Below are positions 24,483 through 35,119 of a DNA stretch of 64,000 nt, piece after piece. Source of the DNA: Dermacentor variabilis. Its lineage: Eukaryota; Arthropoda; Arachnida; Ixodida; Ixodidae. Below the pieces are notes generated by a model. It had not been told where the DNA came from and searched no databases. It worked only from the letters and a program-made list of their open reading frames with translations. The DNA is taken from contig NC_134573.1 in NCBI RefSeq assembly GCF_050947875.1, positions 50,270,115 through 50,334,114 of the forward strand. The letters run 5' to 3'. Numbering within the stretch: the stretch's first letter is position 1; every line of letters starts with the position of its first letter. The position numbers and the translations under genes were made by a program.

Positions 24483-25783
24483 CTAGAGGCATCCGAGAAT
24501 CACGCGCATTGACTCTAATAGGTCCTTCAGCATTTTTTGTACACTCTCCTTCTCATTGGGTTCATCTCCTTGCTTGCCCGTAGTATCACCGGTTTTATTG
24601 GCCCTATAATTCTTGGCTTCATGGCGCAGAGGACCACTAGTGCCCGCTGGCATGGCCGTGGGCCTAGAGGGCAGCAAAGGCCATTCCGTGTCTGTATCAG
24701 CCGGCGGAAGTGAATGTTTGCCGCGTGCTCTCGTCGACCTTGAATTATCAGTAGACGCCGTTACCGTCCTCGATGCACGCACAGGCGGAGGTAGTCGTGG
24801 TACCTATTCTACGCTAGATAGTTCTGAAATGGTTTTGTGATACTTCTGTAGCGAGTGTTGGTAACTTTGGAGAACAGATTGAGCAGCCTCTTTGCGTGAA
24901 GATTGGTCTCTTGCCATTTTTCGAAGAATACGAACCTCTTCTTTCATCTTCGGGCATTCCTTCGAAGTCGCTTCGTGAGAGCCAGTACAGTTAGGACATC
25001 TAAATGAGGACGCCTCACAGTCGGTGGTATCATGCTCTCCGCCGCAACGGGAGCAGGTGGCTTTGCGTCTGCAAACAGCGCTCACGTGTCCTATCTTGTG
25101 ACATTTCCAGCACTGAATAGGCCTCGGAACGAATGGTCGTACTCGGTGTATAACGTAGCCCACTTTGACAGACGCTGGTATGTCGAAGAAGCAAATATTA
25201 ACTTGATACATCGGGAATGCCCCAAGCGGTGAATCTCAAGAATGTGCACCGATGACCTCTTGAGGTCCGCATGCTTGATTTCAATTTCCACGTCGGAAAT
25301 CACTCCAGTTGTTGTCTCCTTCCCGTAATTAACAAAAGAGCGGACGGGCATTGCGCTTAATTGTTGAATGGTCTTTAACTTCTCAAGTATTGCGCAATTT
25401 TTCATATCTATTGTCAGGATGTTCGTTCGAGCGTTGATCCTGATCTCGTTAATTTGCCCAGGTGCCACACTTCCAAAATATTCGGTTAGAAACTGCCTGC
25501 TGAGGGAGTTCATGCTGTGCGACGTTGAGAGCGGCACGTAAGAAACCATGAAGGATTCTTGCTCACTCTGATGCGATGAAGTCGCCTCAGTCGACATACG
25601 GCGCATCTTCTTCATACGGTGGCCCATGCCTACGGTGTATTCGCTGTCAGAGTCCGTGGCTTCTGGCGTTGAGCTCTCCCAGGAATCGAGCTGGTCCGAG
25701 CTTCCAAAGGCACGTCGTCCAAAAATGAGTAATGAAGTGGACGACTGACCTTGTTCAGGTGGTCGTGGGAACATCTTGCTCAT
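24483..25783 (-). pseudogene. LINE B ORF1, gag-like, broken
   Basis: From MSKMFPRPPE at 25783 the frame passes through an RRM-like region (RQFLTEYFGSVAPGQINEI, AILEKLKTIQQLSAMPV, GVISDVEIEI). A frameshift near 25.2 kb leads to IPASVKVGYVIHRVRPFV and three zinc knuckles: CWKCHKIGHVSAVC, CSRCGGEHDTTDC, CPNCTGSHEATSKEC. A Lys/Arg-rich helical segment follows to a TAG at 24806-24804, and the same frame then runs on to a TAG at about 24483 (ending VILGCL). Gag-like ORF1 of an I-type tick LINE, distinct in sequence from ORF1 of LINE A. Confidence 0.8.
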
Positions 25784-27723
25784 CCTTGATGAAGTGACTC
25801 TCACGAAAATGGCAAGAACGTAAAAAAATGCATAACAGCGAGAGGCCCAGAGCACCAGTGAGCTCTGGAAACTCAGTGTAAATGAAGTCAATGAGAAGTT
25901 CACTACAGTTTTAATTTCAGCGGCAGAAAAGGCAGTACCTCAAACATCCAGTATTGTGCGCAAAAGAAGTTTCCCCTGGTGGTCTCCTGAGTGCACAGAA
26001 ACAAAAAAGCTTCAAAATAGCACCTTGGGTATGCTACGAAGACACCCCACCTATACCAACCTTTTATACTTTAAACAGGCCAAGGCCAAGGCACGATATA
26101 TCAGAAGGCAGGCAGAAAATTATCGTGGAAGAAATACGTATCCTCCATAAACAGCCCAATCACATCTTAACGCATGTGGGAACAGGTTGGAAAGTTTCGG
26201 GGAGATTACTCATCTTACACAATAGCGTTACTTACAAGTCCAGACACACAAACAACAATACAAGAACAGGCAGGTATACTTGGCGAGCATTTCTGTGATG
26301 TATCCAGTTCAGGGAATTAAACAAAGGAATTTTTACAGTACAAACAGTCTGCTGAAAAACAGAAGCTGCCCACTACTGGCGCGTCAAATGAACCGTACAA
26401 TTCCCCCCTCACACAACAAGAAATAAACAGAGTCCTTTGTGCAGGGAAAAACACAGCGCCAGGTCACGACCGTATTCACTACGCCATGCTGGCTCATCCA
26501 TCCCAGGCATCTGTAGATGCTCTCCTTAAATTTTTCAACATAATCTGGAAATCTGGTATAATGCCCGAAGAGTGGAAGAAAGCAATAGTAGTTCCATTTC
26601 TAAAAGCCGGTAAATCCCCAACATCCGCAAGCAGCTACAGACCCATTGCCCTCACAAGCTGTTTGGCAAAATCATATGAAAGCATTACCAATATAAGACT
26701 CATTTATTTTAGAATCAAGAAACCTCGTAGACCCCCACCAGTGGGGATATAAAAAGAGTTGTTCAACTACTGACCACCTTGTCCGTCTAGAACATGAAAT
26801 TCCATATGCATTTTTACACAAACAACGCTGTCTTGCAGTTTCCTTCGCTTTAGAAAAAGCCTATGATACCACATGGAGATATGGAATTTTACGAGACCTG
26901 GCAGACCTCGGCGTCCGTGGTAAAATGCTGAATTGCCTAGCTGATTTTATGTCTAATAGAACATTTCAGGTACGCCTCAGTCATATACACTGAAAGCTCT
27001 AAATCTGAAATCTGAGTGTGAACCCCTGTTAGGGGACATACTAAACATGGTCGCGCTTAACAAATACGGGAGATCAATCCGCTTCTGCTGGGTACCAAGT
27101 CATGTTGGGATACCAGGTAACGAAGCAGCCGATAGATGTGCATCGATGGCAGCGTACAAAGAGATAACAAACACACTTCCATACAAAGATAGCATCCGTG
27201 CGATTAGAAAAGCCTTAACGGAAAAATGGCAACGCGAATGGCACCGTTGTACCGACAACAAGCTACGTCTCACTAAGCGCATAGTTGGCGAGTGTAAGTC
27301 ATGTTATCATCAGGAGCGGTTCATCGAAGTAGTTTTATGACGACTACGCATTGGGCACACACACCTCACACACAATTATTTACTTGCGAAAGAAAACACA
27401 CCAACATGCGAGAAATGTCAAGAGCCACTAACAGTTATGCACATATTACTGACAGGTACGCATATTGAAACACACAGACGAGCATTTTTGCACAAATTAT
27501 GTCAACTACACATACTTCTACACCCTGCTCTAATTTTAGGTGATGATCCGCTAGTCCCATTATGTGACGTCCGTAAATTTCTAGATGACACTGGCTTTTT
27601 ACGTAAAATATAGATTATTAACACAGCCTTTTCCTTCATAAACTGGATTTTAAAACACCTCGTGTTTGGTGCAGCATAGCCTTAGCCGCTTTTGCGCCAT
27701 TAAACCCCACTTAACTATTTTCA

Positions 27724-29776
27724 GCCTTGAAGTCTGTGAAGCATAATCACAGTCCAGGATCCGATGGTCTGACAGTCGAATTTTATATGAAGTTTTGGAC
27801 ATAGTTAGCGAAGCCGTTCACATCATTGATGAACAGGCTACTCAATGAAGGGACTTTGTCAGTGCCTCAACGAGAGGGGCTAATCACTCTCCTTGTAAGA
27901 ATCAGTCGAGAAGCTCCGACCTAAGAGCATGGCGTCCAATCACACTTCTGAACTGCGATTACAAGCTCATAGCAAAGTGTCTGTGTATGCGACCCGCGCC
28001 AGTACTCAACACTGTTTTGTGTCCATACCAGGCATGTTGTGTCCAGGGGCGCTCCACTCAGTTTCACGATTTAGCAGTGAGGGACCTTCTCTTGTGGGTA
28101 AATACTGGAAAACTTCCAGGTATTCTGTGCTCCTTCGATCAGGAGGAGGCTTTCGATATATTTAGCCACAGGTACCTTTTCCGTGTTTTGGAAGAGGTTG
28201 GTTTTAGTGGGGGTTTTCGGCAGATGGTCCAAGCTTTGTATTCTCGACCGACTTCTGCTGTTCTCATACAAAATCGCGTCTCGAAGGCATTCACTGTGGA
28301 ACGTGGTGTACGGCAGGGGGACCCTCTATCACCTGCCCTCTACGTACTCGCTTTTCAAACGCTTCTGCAGTGGTTGTACTGTGACAGTAGAATTGACAGG
28401 TTCCTACTCCCACCAGGTTCCCCTCCGGTTGCACTCTTTGCCTGCGCTGATGACATGTCCATTGTCATCCCTAATGAGGCATCAGCTTGCATCGTCTTGG
28501 ATTCTTGGATGTCGTGGACAGTTACTGCAGGGCAAGCGGTGCTATGTTGAATAGGTCGAAAAGTGCAGCCATCTACTTGAACTCCACTCCGTCAAGTCCC
28601 CAGCCCGTTTCCTGTCTCCCTGTGAATACGCGGTGCGCAATCTAGGTTTCCAGTTAGAACCAGGCGGTCTCTCTCCTGAAAACTGGCAGCAGGCTAAGGA
28701 GAATCTTGAAACCAGGATTCAGGAATTCAGCGCGTTGTCATGCCCATTGACTGCTCGAGCGAGAATTGTTCGCTCACTTCTGTTTTCCTTCCTGACGTAT
28801 GGGGCGTGTGTGTCTCCTGTTCCAACCCGAACCAAGCTTATCTTGGAATAGGGTCCTGTTTCGCTTCCTATGGAAACGGACAACTGGTTGTGTAGCTTGG
28901 CAGGTGATCAACTTGGCCAAGGATAAGGCAGGACACGGCATTCCCGACCTGGGCATCGTGGCTACTGCACTACACGTCAGGGGGGCCCAGGACGCTCTTA
29001 ACTCGGATATGCCCCTGACTCGAAGCTTTACTTCCTTTTTTCTCAGCACCAGACCCCGCTTGTTCTCGCAGAGCACATTTTCCCACTGTGTGCCTCGCTC
29101 AGGTTCCCCGTCCCCCATTTATGCGGCGGCTGCCAATTCTCTGGTAAGCCTGCGCAAGGTTCATCTTGGCATCGACGTAATTTCAACTCCAATCCAAGAA
29201 CTGATCGCCCCAGGTCTCCCCCCGCATTGCCAAAGGTGAGATCTGTCCATCCACAGGCAAAGCTGCAAGCTGATTACGGCTAGTTTCCTCGAAGCTAGGC
29301 GAGCTATGTTCATGTACGGCCTGGCGCAAGGGTGCCTGCCATTGAGTTACAGGCCCTTCACAGCCATCCCGGCTCTTGGAGTGTGCCCTTTTTGTAGCGG
29401 TCGTAAGGACACGGTTCATATCTTTACGCAGTGTTTGCTTCCTGCAGCTCTTCTCCAAATGATTGCTAGTCTCTTTAAGCTCCCAGGTGTTCCATATCAG
29501 ACAGTTCGATTTTTGCACCCTTTGCCTAAACGGACGATCAACCAGTTCGTGCTTCTTGTCGAGTGCTCATACCAAGTTTAGTTGGCACGCCATGGTGCGG
29601 TTTTAGGGCGACGGGCGACGGGCCTTCACGAAGTGCTTGTGAAAGCATGGAAGGAGGTCTGGTTCCATATCAACCGGGAGCGGCATCGCTTGGGCGGCAA
29701 AAAGTTTCTCGAAGTGTGGGCTCGTCCTGCCGTGATTTCTGATGAGTCAGGTGGAAAGCTCTCCATTAAGTTATGA
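27724..29776 (+). pseudogene. Tx1/L1-like reverse transcriptase, multiply broken
   Basis: The first readable part is PGSDGLTVEFYMKFW and PQREGLITLL in changing frames. A longer open stretch (27987-28550) carries CCVQGRSTQFHDLAVRD, CSFDQEEAFD, GVRQGDPLSPALY and the catalytic motif as CADDMSIV, where the Tyr of YADD has become Cys. Thumb and tail follow in two further frames: NLGFQLEPG, RIVRSLLFSFLTYG, ELIAPGLPP, CPFCSGRKDTVHIFTQC, and finally GGKKFLEVWARPAV to the stop. Stops at about 29237 and 29579 are in frame. It cannot make a functional enzyme. Confidence 0.78.
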
Positions 29777-30180
29777 TGCATGCCTCTATTTAAGGTCGCT
29801 CGACTCGGCCGTGTGTGCCAGTCGATCCACGGGGTGTGGCTCAGTGGAACCCAGAGCCGGAACCGGTCGTGGCGCACCCTCTTGTGGTCTTGCTGCTCCG
29901 AGGGTGGGTTTTGATCATGGTCTCCATGGTTGTATACCTTGGCCTTTTTTGTGTCAAAGCAGTCCAAGGGTCAGTCAGGCTTGCGTCCTGTAAGACCGAC
30001 ATGTCTGTTTGTATGCTGTGTATTAACTCAGTTGTGCTACACCACAGCAGCCCCCTTGTCCGGGAAGGATCGTTGGCCCGAACCAAAGCCCCCGGCCCAG
30101 TCAGCCCGGGTAGAGGCCGAGCGCCGGGGTCAGTGTACCGAATGATGCTGTGTTGAGTACATGAAAGCTCTGGGACGCGG
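27724..30180 (+). mobile_element. Tx1/L1-like LINE, 5'-truncated
   Basis: The element begins inside the reverse-transcriptase domain directly after the end of LINE A and continues through the RT thumb and C-terminal domain to 29776. A GC-rich segment without frames is taken as the 3' UTR to about 30.18 kb; the 3' limit is approximate. 5' truncation is the usual fate of LINE insertions. Clade is inferred from the RT motifs and the absence of RNase H. Confidence 0.65.
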
Positions 30181-31069
30181 CACCTCCAGGTGCCAAGTCC
30201 TCTTCCCATCTGACGACGGCGCGCCGCTGCTGTGCCGGATCTGATAGGACCCGTTAGCGTTCCTGTATATGGATTTACAGGGACACTAGATGTTCACGCT
30301 TGTAGCGCTGCCTCACCGGTGTGCGTGGATTAGATTGTAGTAGAGTAGGCTTCAGTGGCGTATTCGGCTGGAGCGACGCAGGCTTTGCAGTGAGGCGCGC
30401 GACGATAAAAATAATGTGGCGGCGCTGCGATCGAAGTGGCCTGGGCCGCATCAAGGTCGCGCCGCTGGAAACTGCTGGCGATACTTCTCGGAAGGGTCAT
30501 TCGTACTACTTTGCGCACTGGTATATTCGTTCAGGCCGCTCAAATAAAATGTATTTGTGCCTTAGGAGTAGGTGCCTTTCTATATATTCTTTATTTTATT
30601 TTTCAAATGCCGCTTGGTGATTGTGCGTGCACGGCGGCTGCAGTGTCGGTTGTCAATCTACTATGTTATTGTACGGTTCCCATTAGAGAACAAATATTTT
30701 GCTTATTCTTCAAGCAGCCTGTATCTCTCGTGTGTATCTTTGCGCGCGAAACGCCGACGGAAAAACATTTGTAAACTTCCTGCTCGCCACATCAAAGAAA
30801 ACATATCTGCCCTATCCCGCGCCCTGTACTCAGATTTATGAGCAGTATTTTTATACAAAAAAAGAGAAGAAAACTGCAGTGCAACATCTAATTCATGTTT
30901 CCAAAATTCCTCGAGTACTACAATGCGTAGTAATTGGTGCGAGATATCTTATTGCGGTCGGACCTCGGGCGCCGAGAACAGTTGTAGGTAGCCTATATAT
31001 GTGCTAATCTTTGACCCGTAAGCCATGCGAAATTTTTTGTCCAGTCCATGCTTAACAACAACGAAGAAA
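30181..31069. other. No supported gene
   Basis: GC-rich at first (30290-30500), then AT-rich. Overlapping frames of about 100 codons occur on the plus strand near 30.4-31.0 kb, but none has a recognised motif and they share the same bases in different frames. Confidence 0.4.
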
Positions 31070-31235
31070 AAAAGGCGGCGCGGTAGCCTAGTTAGTGGCT
31101 GCATAGTAGATATGGCGTTGCGCTGCTAAACTCGAGCTCACGGGTTCAAACCAGGTCTCGGAATTCGATGGAAACGAAATGAAAAACACTCGTGTACTTC
31201 TGTTTAGGTGCACGTTAAAGAAACTTAGGTATGAG
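31070..31235 (+). mobile_element. tRNA-derived SINE, 3'-truncated (Ruka-like)
   Basis: The head GGCGGCGCGGTAGCCTAGTT...GTGGCTGCA...GGCGTTGCGCTGCT...CACGGGTTCAAACC has A-box-like and B-box-like (GGTTCAAACC) segments, followed by CGATGGAAACGAAATG...GTGCACGTTAAAGAAAC. This follows the SINE at 38.7 kb but stops before its 3' third. The tRNA-like part would be the Pol III promoter. It is not a tRNA gene: the body runs on and no full cloverleaf is seen. Confidence 0.65.
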
Positions 31236-33129
31236 AACTGAAGAGGGTGTTTCATAATCATACCACTAGACGTAAAACGGTAGAATTTTTTAAATTAAGA
31301 AATACTAAAAAAAGGGAGGTATCTGCATTCTTCGGATTTTTCAGGGGCGTAAATGAAAGAAATTATTCTCAAGTCAGATTTCTGAGAAAAACATGTTGCG
31401 CTTATCTGATATTTAGTAACTAAGTTTAATGACGTTCCAAACTGTACCTCCGCTCAACTAAGCAGCTTCTGTATTATAAACGGCTACTTTCAGTTATCCG
31501 GTGCACTATCCTAAGAACAATAATGAATCCGTTAAAGGAACCGCATGCCTAAAATACACGTTGCTGCTGTGTTCATTGAAGAAGGTAAGTGTAGTACCAC
31601 ATTGGGCACACAGTTTTAATGGGTTGCAGACATGGCGATACTGTAAAAAAAATCCTTGCCTGAATCAAGTAAGCCGATATACAAGCTGCTAAAAACGAGG
31701 CCTTTATATTGAATGACAGCTGTGAACTTGTTCAGCGGTACTGAGTGGCACTAGTGCGTTAATTCTCTCTGGAACTGGTGGGCCTCTACGCAGCAGCGAC
31801 GACTATCCAGCAGCACAATCATTCGGAATAAGAGTCCTCACTTCCATGGGCCCATCAGCTTCGAGACCTCAAAATAGTTGTTATGCGTTACATTCGAACG
31901 GAAACGGCTATTCGGTCATTTTTAATTGTGAATTCTGAAGCGGAATACGATCTGAATAGGAAATAACATTCGATTAGGCTATATGTTTCTGCTTCATTTC
32001 GCCGGCTAGCACGTTGAAGGAGATGCCAGACAAGGCACGGAGATTACATTGGTGAAGACTTCCCAGTCTCCCCGGTTCAGTCTGAGTACATATGCAATAT
32101 ATTTGCCCTAACACTGTTTTCATATTAACGTCCAATAATTGCCTTGATTCCTTTTCTCGGAAAGTTGGCCGGTTCACCTGGGGCGGGGGCGCAGCTTTTG
32201 AAAGAAACAAGTTTATTCGGTCGGGAGTTTTCACTTTTTCAATTAGTGCATTTGGAATATTTGATTTTTCTCTTACATGCATGTCTTTGATATATATGTA
32301 TATGGACCCTTAGATTTACCTAGAAGTGCATTGCTCATCTGCATCTCTTCGCGCCACGCAGTCAATAAACCTAGGTTATTTGACTATAATATTCTTTTAT
32401 TTGATCATTGTCCCTGATCGATGTTCCACCAACAAAATGACGCGATATTAATAAAACTTTCTTTTGTATATAGGCGGCTTTTGTGGCAAAAATTACGTGC
32501 TACTTTAAAATAGCAATTCATCTGGCTAAAATTACATTTGGTACCAGCCTGCGAGAATCATGGGCGCACAAAACATGGTAAAACCATAAAAAAATTTTAC
32601 TGCATAGACTGCGAGAAAAACTGGGTGTCCGCCAGCGTCCGCGCCACGGACGCGCGCTCGATAGCAGACGATGCACTTCACAACGACCGCAAAATTCAAA
32701 ACGTCATGTTATATAACCCATGCGTCAAATATGTATACATTGCGAAGAGGTTTCAATATAGATTTGCAGTTGAAACAAAACACCATTATAAGAGCGTACG
32801 CATGCAATCAGTCTCAGCGCCCGCAACGAAATTACGTTGAATATGTCGCCAAGCGTGTCTCCACCCCTACTTAGTTCGGTCGCAGCGCTCTCGCAAATTT
32901 TTTCCACACGCGGTGTCTCAGCGGGAGAGCGCAGTTGGTTTCACTAGATCGTAGGGTAGTACACTTTAGCGTGGAGATCAGTGGCACTGACCGCGGATGC
33001 ACCTTCTGTAGTGGAGGTTCAGGAGTAACGAAACTTTGCGTGGGGGACTCGGGAGGCGGTTGCGGCAGCTCGGTGGACGCACAGTGCCACGAGCTGTGTA
33101 TTGTTCCCGCCGGTGAACATGTAGCGGCC
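31236..33129. other. No gene recognised; 5' flank and leader of DXO-like gene
   Basis: No domain or RNA gene found. The final 195 bases (32935-33129) are open in the DXO frame but contain no ATG, consistent with 5' untranslated leader. No clear TATA or Inr context could be fixed for the host promoter. Confidence 0.4.
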
Positions 33130-33449
33130 ATGACCGTGCGCGAGGCTCTTTCGTGGCGGCATGGAGACTGTCCCAAATACTGCGCGCCGTGCGAGATCGG
33201 CCACTTCACTACGCAAGCAGAAGGAGAACAGTACGAGTACGTCGATGGTGCCGTTGCAAAGAGGTTCCTGCGTGCGCGAATCCCGTGGCGTCCCATGCTG
33301 AATCTGAACACCGGATACGAGAAGGCCGTGCGCATAAAATGGGAGAGCGTGGCACGTAGAGAAACTCTACTCCGCTGGGTTATTCTTAACAAAGACAAGG
33401 TGGGGATATGTTCATCGGACGAGCTGGCGCCACCGTTGGAAACGAAGAG
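33130..33449 (+). CDS. DXO: DXO/Rai1-family gene, coding exon 1
   Basis: DXO/Rai1 proteins remove incomplete or non-canonical RNA 5' caps and degrade the RNA. The ATG at 33130 sits in a strong context (GCGGCCATGACC) and is the first ATG in this frame. The exon reads through CEIGHFTTQAEGEQYEY, LNLNTGYEKAV and RRETLLRWVILNK, matching from memory the vertebrate N-terminal segment (ELGCFSLD, FDLRDGY, LDHLLCWLLEH). It ends in a donor AG|GTGGGT after two bases of a codon, the phase required by the acceptor at 44238. Exon length is 320 bases. The final residue is Ser after splicing. The 10.8-kb intron that follows is full of transposons. Confidence 0.75.
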
Positions 33450-34267
33450 GTGGGTGTCGTGTTTGCCCGTCCGTGTGCTAAGTGATCCCGAGTGTGTAAT
33501 AGCCATGGATGGCAACTGACCTGCTTGCGGGCTCATTGCTTTTCGCTTCTGTATTCTTTAGTACTCGTATCCCGTAGGCCACCGAAATTTGTGAATGTTT
33601 TACTGTTGAGCTTGGGTACACTCGTGCACTTCACCACAACTACCTGTTTGTAAGCCTGTTGCGTGCTACAGTGCTTGGTTGGTTGCGTTGGACTGCTGCT
33701 TCTGCAGATTCAAATCTGTAAAATCTGTAATTCATAGCGAGCGTCTGGCCGGGGTAATTAATGATAACCTCGTGATTCTTGCTTTTTTTATGATGCTGTT
33801 TTTTTTTGTTGTTGTTGTGCCAGCTGTAGTGTTGTGAAGACAAACTATGCTCCATTTAAGCGTTTTTTTGCACGCTTGCTTGTGCTGTTAAAGTCTCGTT
33901 AGAGTTTGCGATGTGTCATTTTTCGCATTCCTCCATTTATCAGGTGTTCTGCCTCAAGAAGACTGTTAGGGACCCAAATGATGCAACAGCTGAAATCCCG
34001 GCAAACTTCTCATTCATACTTTTCAATTACATCTTCACTTCAAGTCCATTCGTTGCTTATATAGAGTATCGAGGTATAATTTTTTCCAAGCTTTAACTGT
34101 TGACAACTGACATGTTACAGGACAGAAACAGTAAGGCCGTTTACCATTATTTAGAGAAAGTAAGTCCATTTCATGGCATACCGCCCAATCATATAATTTC
34201 AATAGATTTGTTAGCCAACTGATAAAGTCACATATTCGGACTGAAAGCGTTATAGCCAAGGCAGCCT
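33450..34267. other. DXO intron 1, first part, no feature
   Basis: AT-rich intron sequence with a homopolymer T run and GTT repeats near 33784-33820. No gene or transposon domain recognised. Confidence 0.45.
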
Positions 34268-34374
34268 CAGCCAGGAGACGCTGCGGTGCCTTGCGAAAAC
34301 CAACTCCGTCCAGACAAAATTCGTGTTATTGCTTGTGGCTCTTGAGCTGCGTGCACTCTCTCTGGTGCTCGCGC
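34268..34374 (-). repeat. Second copy of a Helentron internal segment
   Basis: This block repeats, in the same orientation and with few differences, the stretch at 36751-36861 inside the helicase pseudogene (for example GACAAAATTCGTGTTATTGC against GACAAAATTTGTGTTATTGC). It is a separate remnant of the same helicase region or a local duplication. Confidence 0.75.
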
Positions 34375-35119
34375 TTTGTGTGCACGCTCGTCATGTCTAG
34401 CGCTCCCCCTTGTTGGTCGTTTCACGAAGAGTGCACATAGTCGTTCTTAGTGGCGCTCGCACTCAGCGCGTACACTCCCTTCTTGCTCTTAGCACTTTGC
34501 TGTATGTCGCACGGCAGCGCATCCTCTCTCTCATTGATCGACGCCAAGGAGGTTTTCAAAAACTTGGAGGATGCTTTCGCATCACATTCTCATTCTTTTG
34601 CCATGCTCTTGACTGACATAACGCAATTCTTATGGCATAACATTTATTTGTGCACAGTACAGCTTTGTTGTCGTTGTTTGTTTTCACACGTGATGTTCAC
34701 ATTCTACATTACTCCACTGTTTGTGCACACACAAAGTGCCTTTCACCCCTATTCCTTCGGCGGTAACATCTGCTGTGTATCTCACTCGCTACGCAAACAC
34801 ACACATGCACCGCACTGTCACTTTCACTCATCGTAGTAGGAGTCATTGCGAATTCGTGCAATTTTCTGTTCTTGCGTGACATACATGGGCTAAAGTTTTC
34901 CACCCTCTTCAGGAGGCTGGAAAAGCAGAGTGATGTTATCACCTAGACCCGTATGAGCATCACCGTGATTGATGTGTGGTGTTTAATGGCGCAAGGACCA
35001 GCTATGGCCAAAAAGTGCCAGAGCATCAATGTAGGCATCTCCTCTCTATTCGCCAATTCTTACATTGATCCCTCTCGTTATTCTTCTTCCTCTTGTACTT
35101 GCTATTCTTCAACCAGCTT
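34375..35119. other. DXO intron 1, no supported gene
   Basis: Plus-strand frames of about 70-130 codons cover 34.4-34.9 kb without a motif I recognise. The rest is pyrimidine-rich. It may belong to the flank of the Helentron. Confidence 0.35.

Larger units (their letters stand above)
22610..25890 (-). mobile_element. LINE (B), ORF2 missing, nested in LINE A
   Basis: A minus-strand element placed inside LINE A's ORF2. Its 5' end near 25.89 kb precedes a gag-like ORF1; its 3' end near 22.61 kb carries a tail ending CTCTCTGCCTTCTTTC on the minus strand. No endonuclease or RT follows ORF1, which is unusual because LINEs normally lose 5' sequence, so an internal deletion or an ORF1-only derivative is inferred. 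The left junction reads GACGAAGTAGAGA and the right AATGAAGTCAATGAGA, a plausible but imperfect target duplication. It is split again by the TTAA element at 22845-24330. Confidence 0.6.
21877..27613 (+). pseudogene. LINE A ORF2, interrupted and deleted
   Basis: The endonuclease starts VHWNCRGLIHK with CPQETN. A frameshift near 22.18 kb leads to ILVGEFNAH (the usual Asp of GDFN is Glu here) and YGSDHLPAF. The frame stops at 22609, where LINE B is inserted, and resumes at about 25.9 kb with ISAAEKAVPQ, FPWWSPECTE and YIRRQ. RT follows with MPEEWKKA, YRPIALTSCLAKSYE and VSFALEKAYDTTW, then jumps at about 26985 straight into RNase H, so the YADD palm and the thumb are missing. RNase H ends with WVPSHVGIPGNEAADR. 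A TGA at about 27338 precedes RLRIGHTHLTH and a Cys/His motif (CEKCQEPLTVMH). Confidence 0.8.
20150..27712 (+). mobile_element. I-clade LINE (A), split by nested insertion
   Basis: Gag-like ORF1, endonuclease, reverse transcriptase, RNase H and a C-terminal Cys/His motif occur in order on the plus strand, but 3.3 kb of minus-strand LINE separates the end of the endonuclease (22.6 kb) from the RT connector (25.9 kb). The GC-rich stretch from about 20.15 to 20.61 kb is taken as the 5' UTR and the segment to about 27.71 kb as the 3' UTR; both outer limits are estimates. RNase H and the WNCRG endonuclease start favour the I clade. Frameshifts, stops and an internal deletion show that it is dead. 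Confidence 0.7.

Noticed and set aside
32935..33129. N-terminal extension of DXO from 32935
   Set aside because: The frame there begins with TTG, not ATG; the first ATG with a good context is 33130.
32871..33536. 221-codon minus-strand frame opposite DXO exon 1
   Set aside because: No recognisable motif, while the plus strand matches DXO and has correct splice phase; the antisense frame follows from codon bias.
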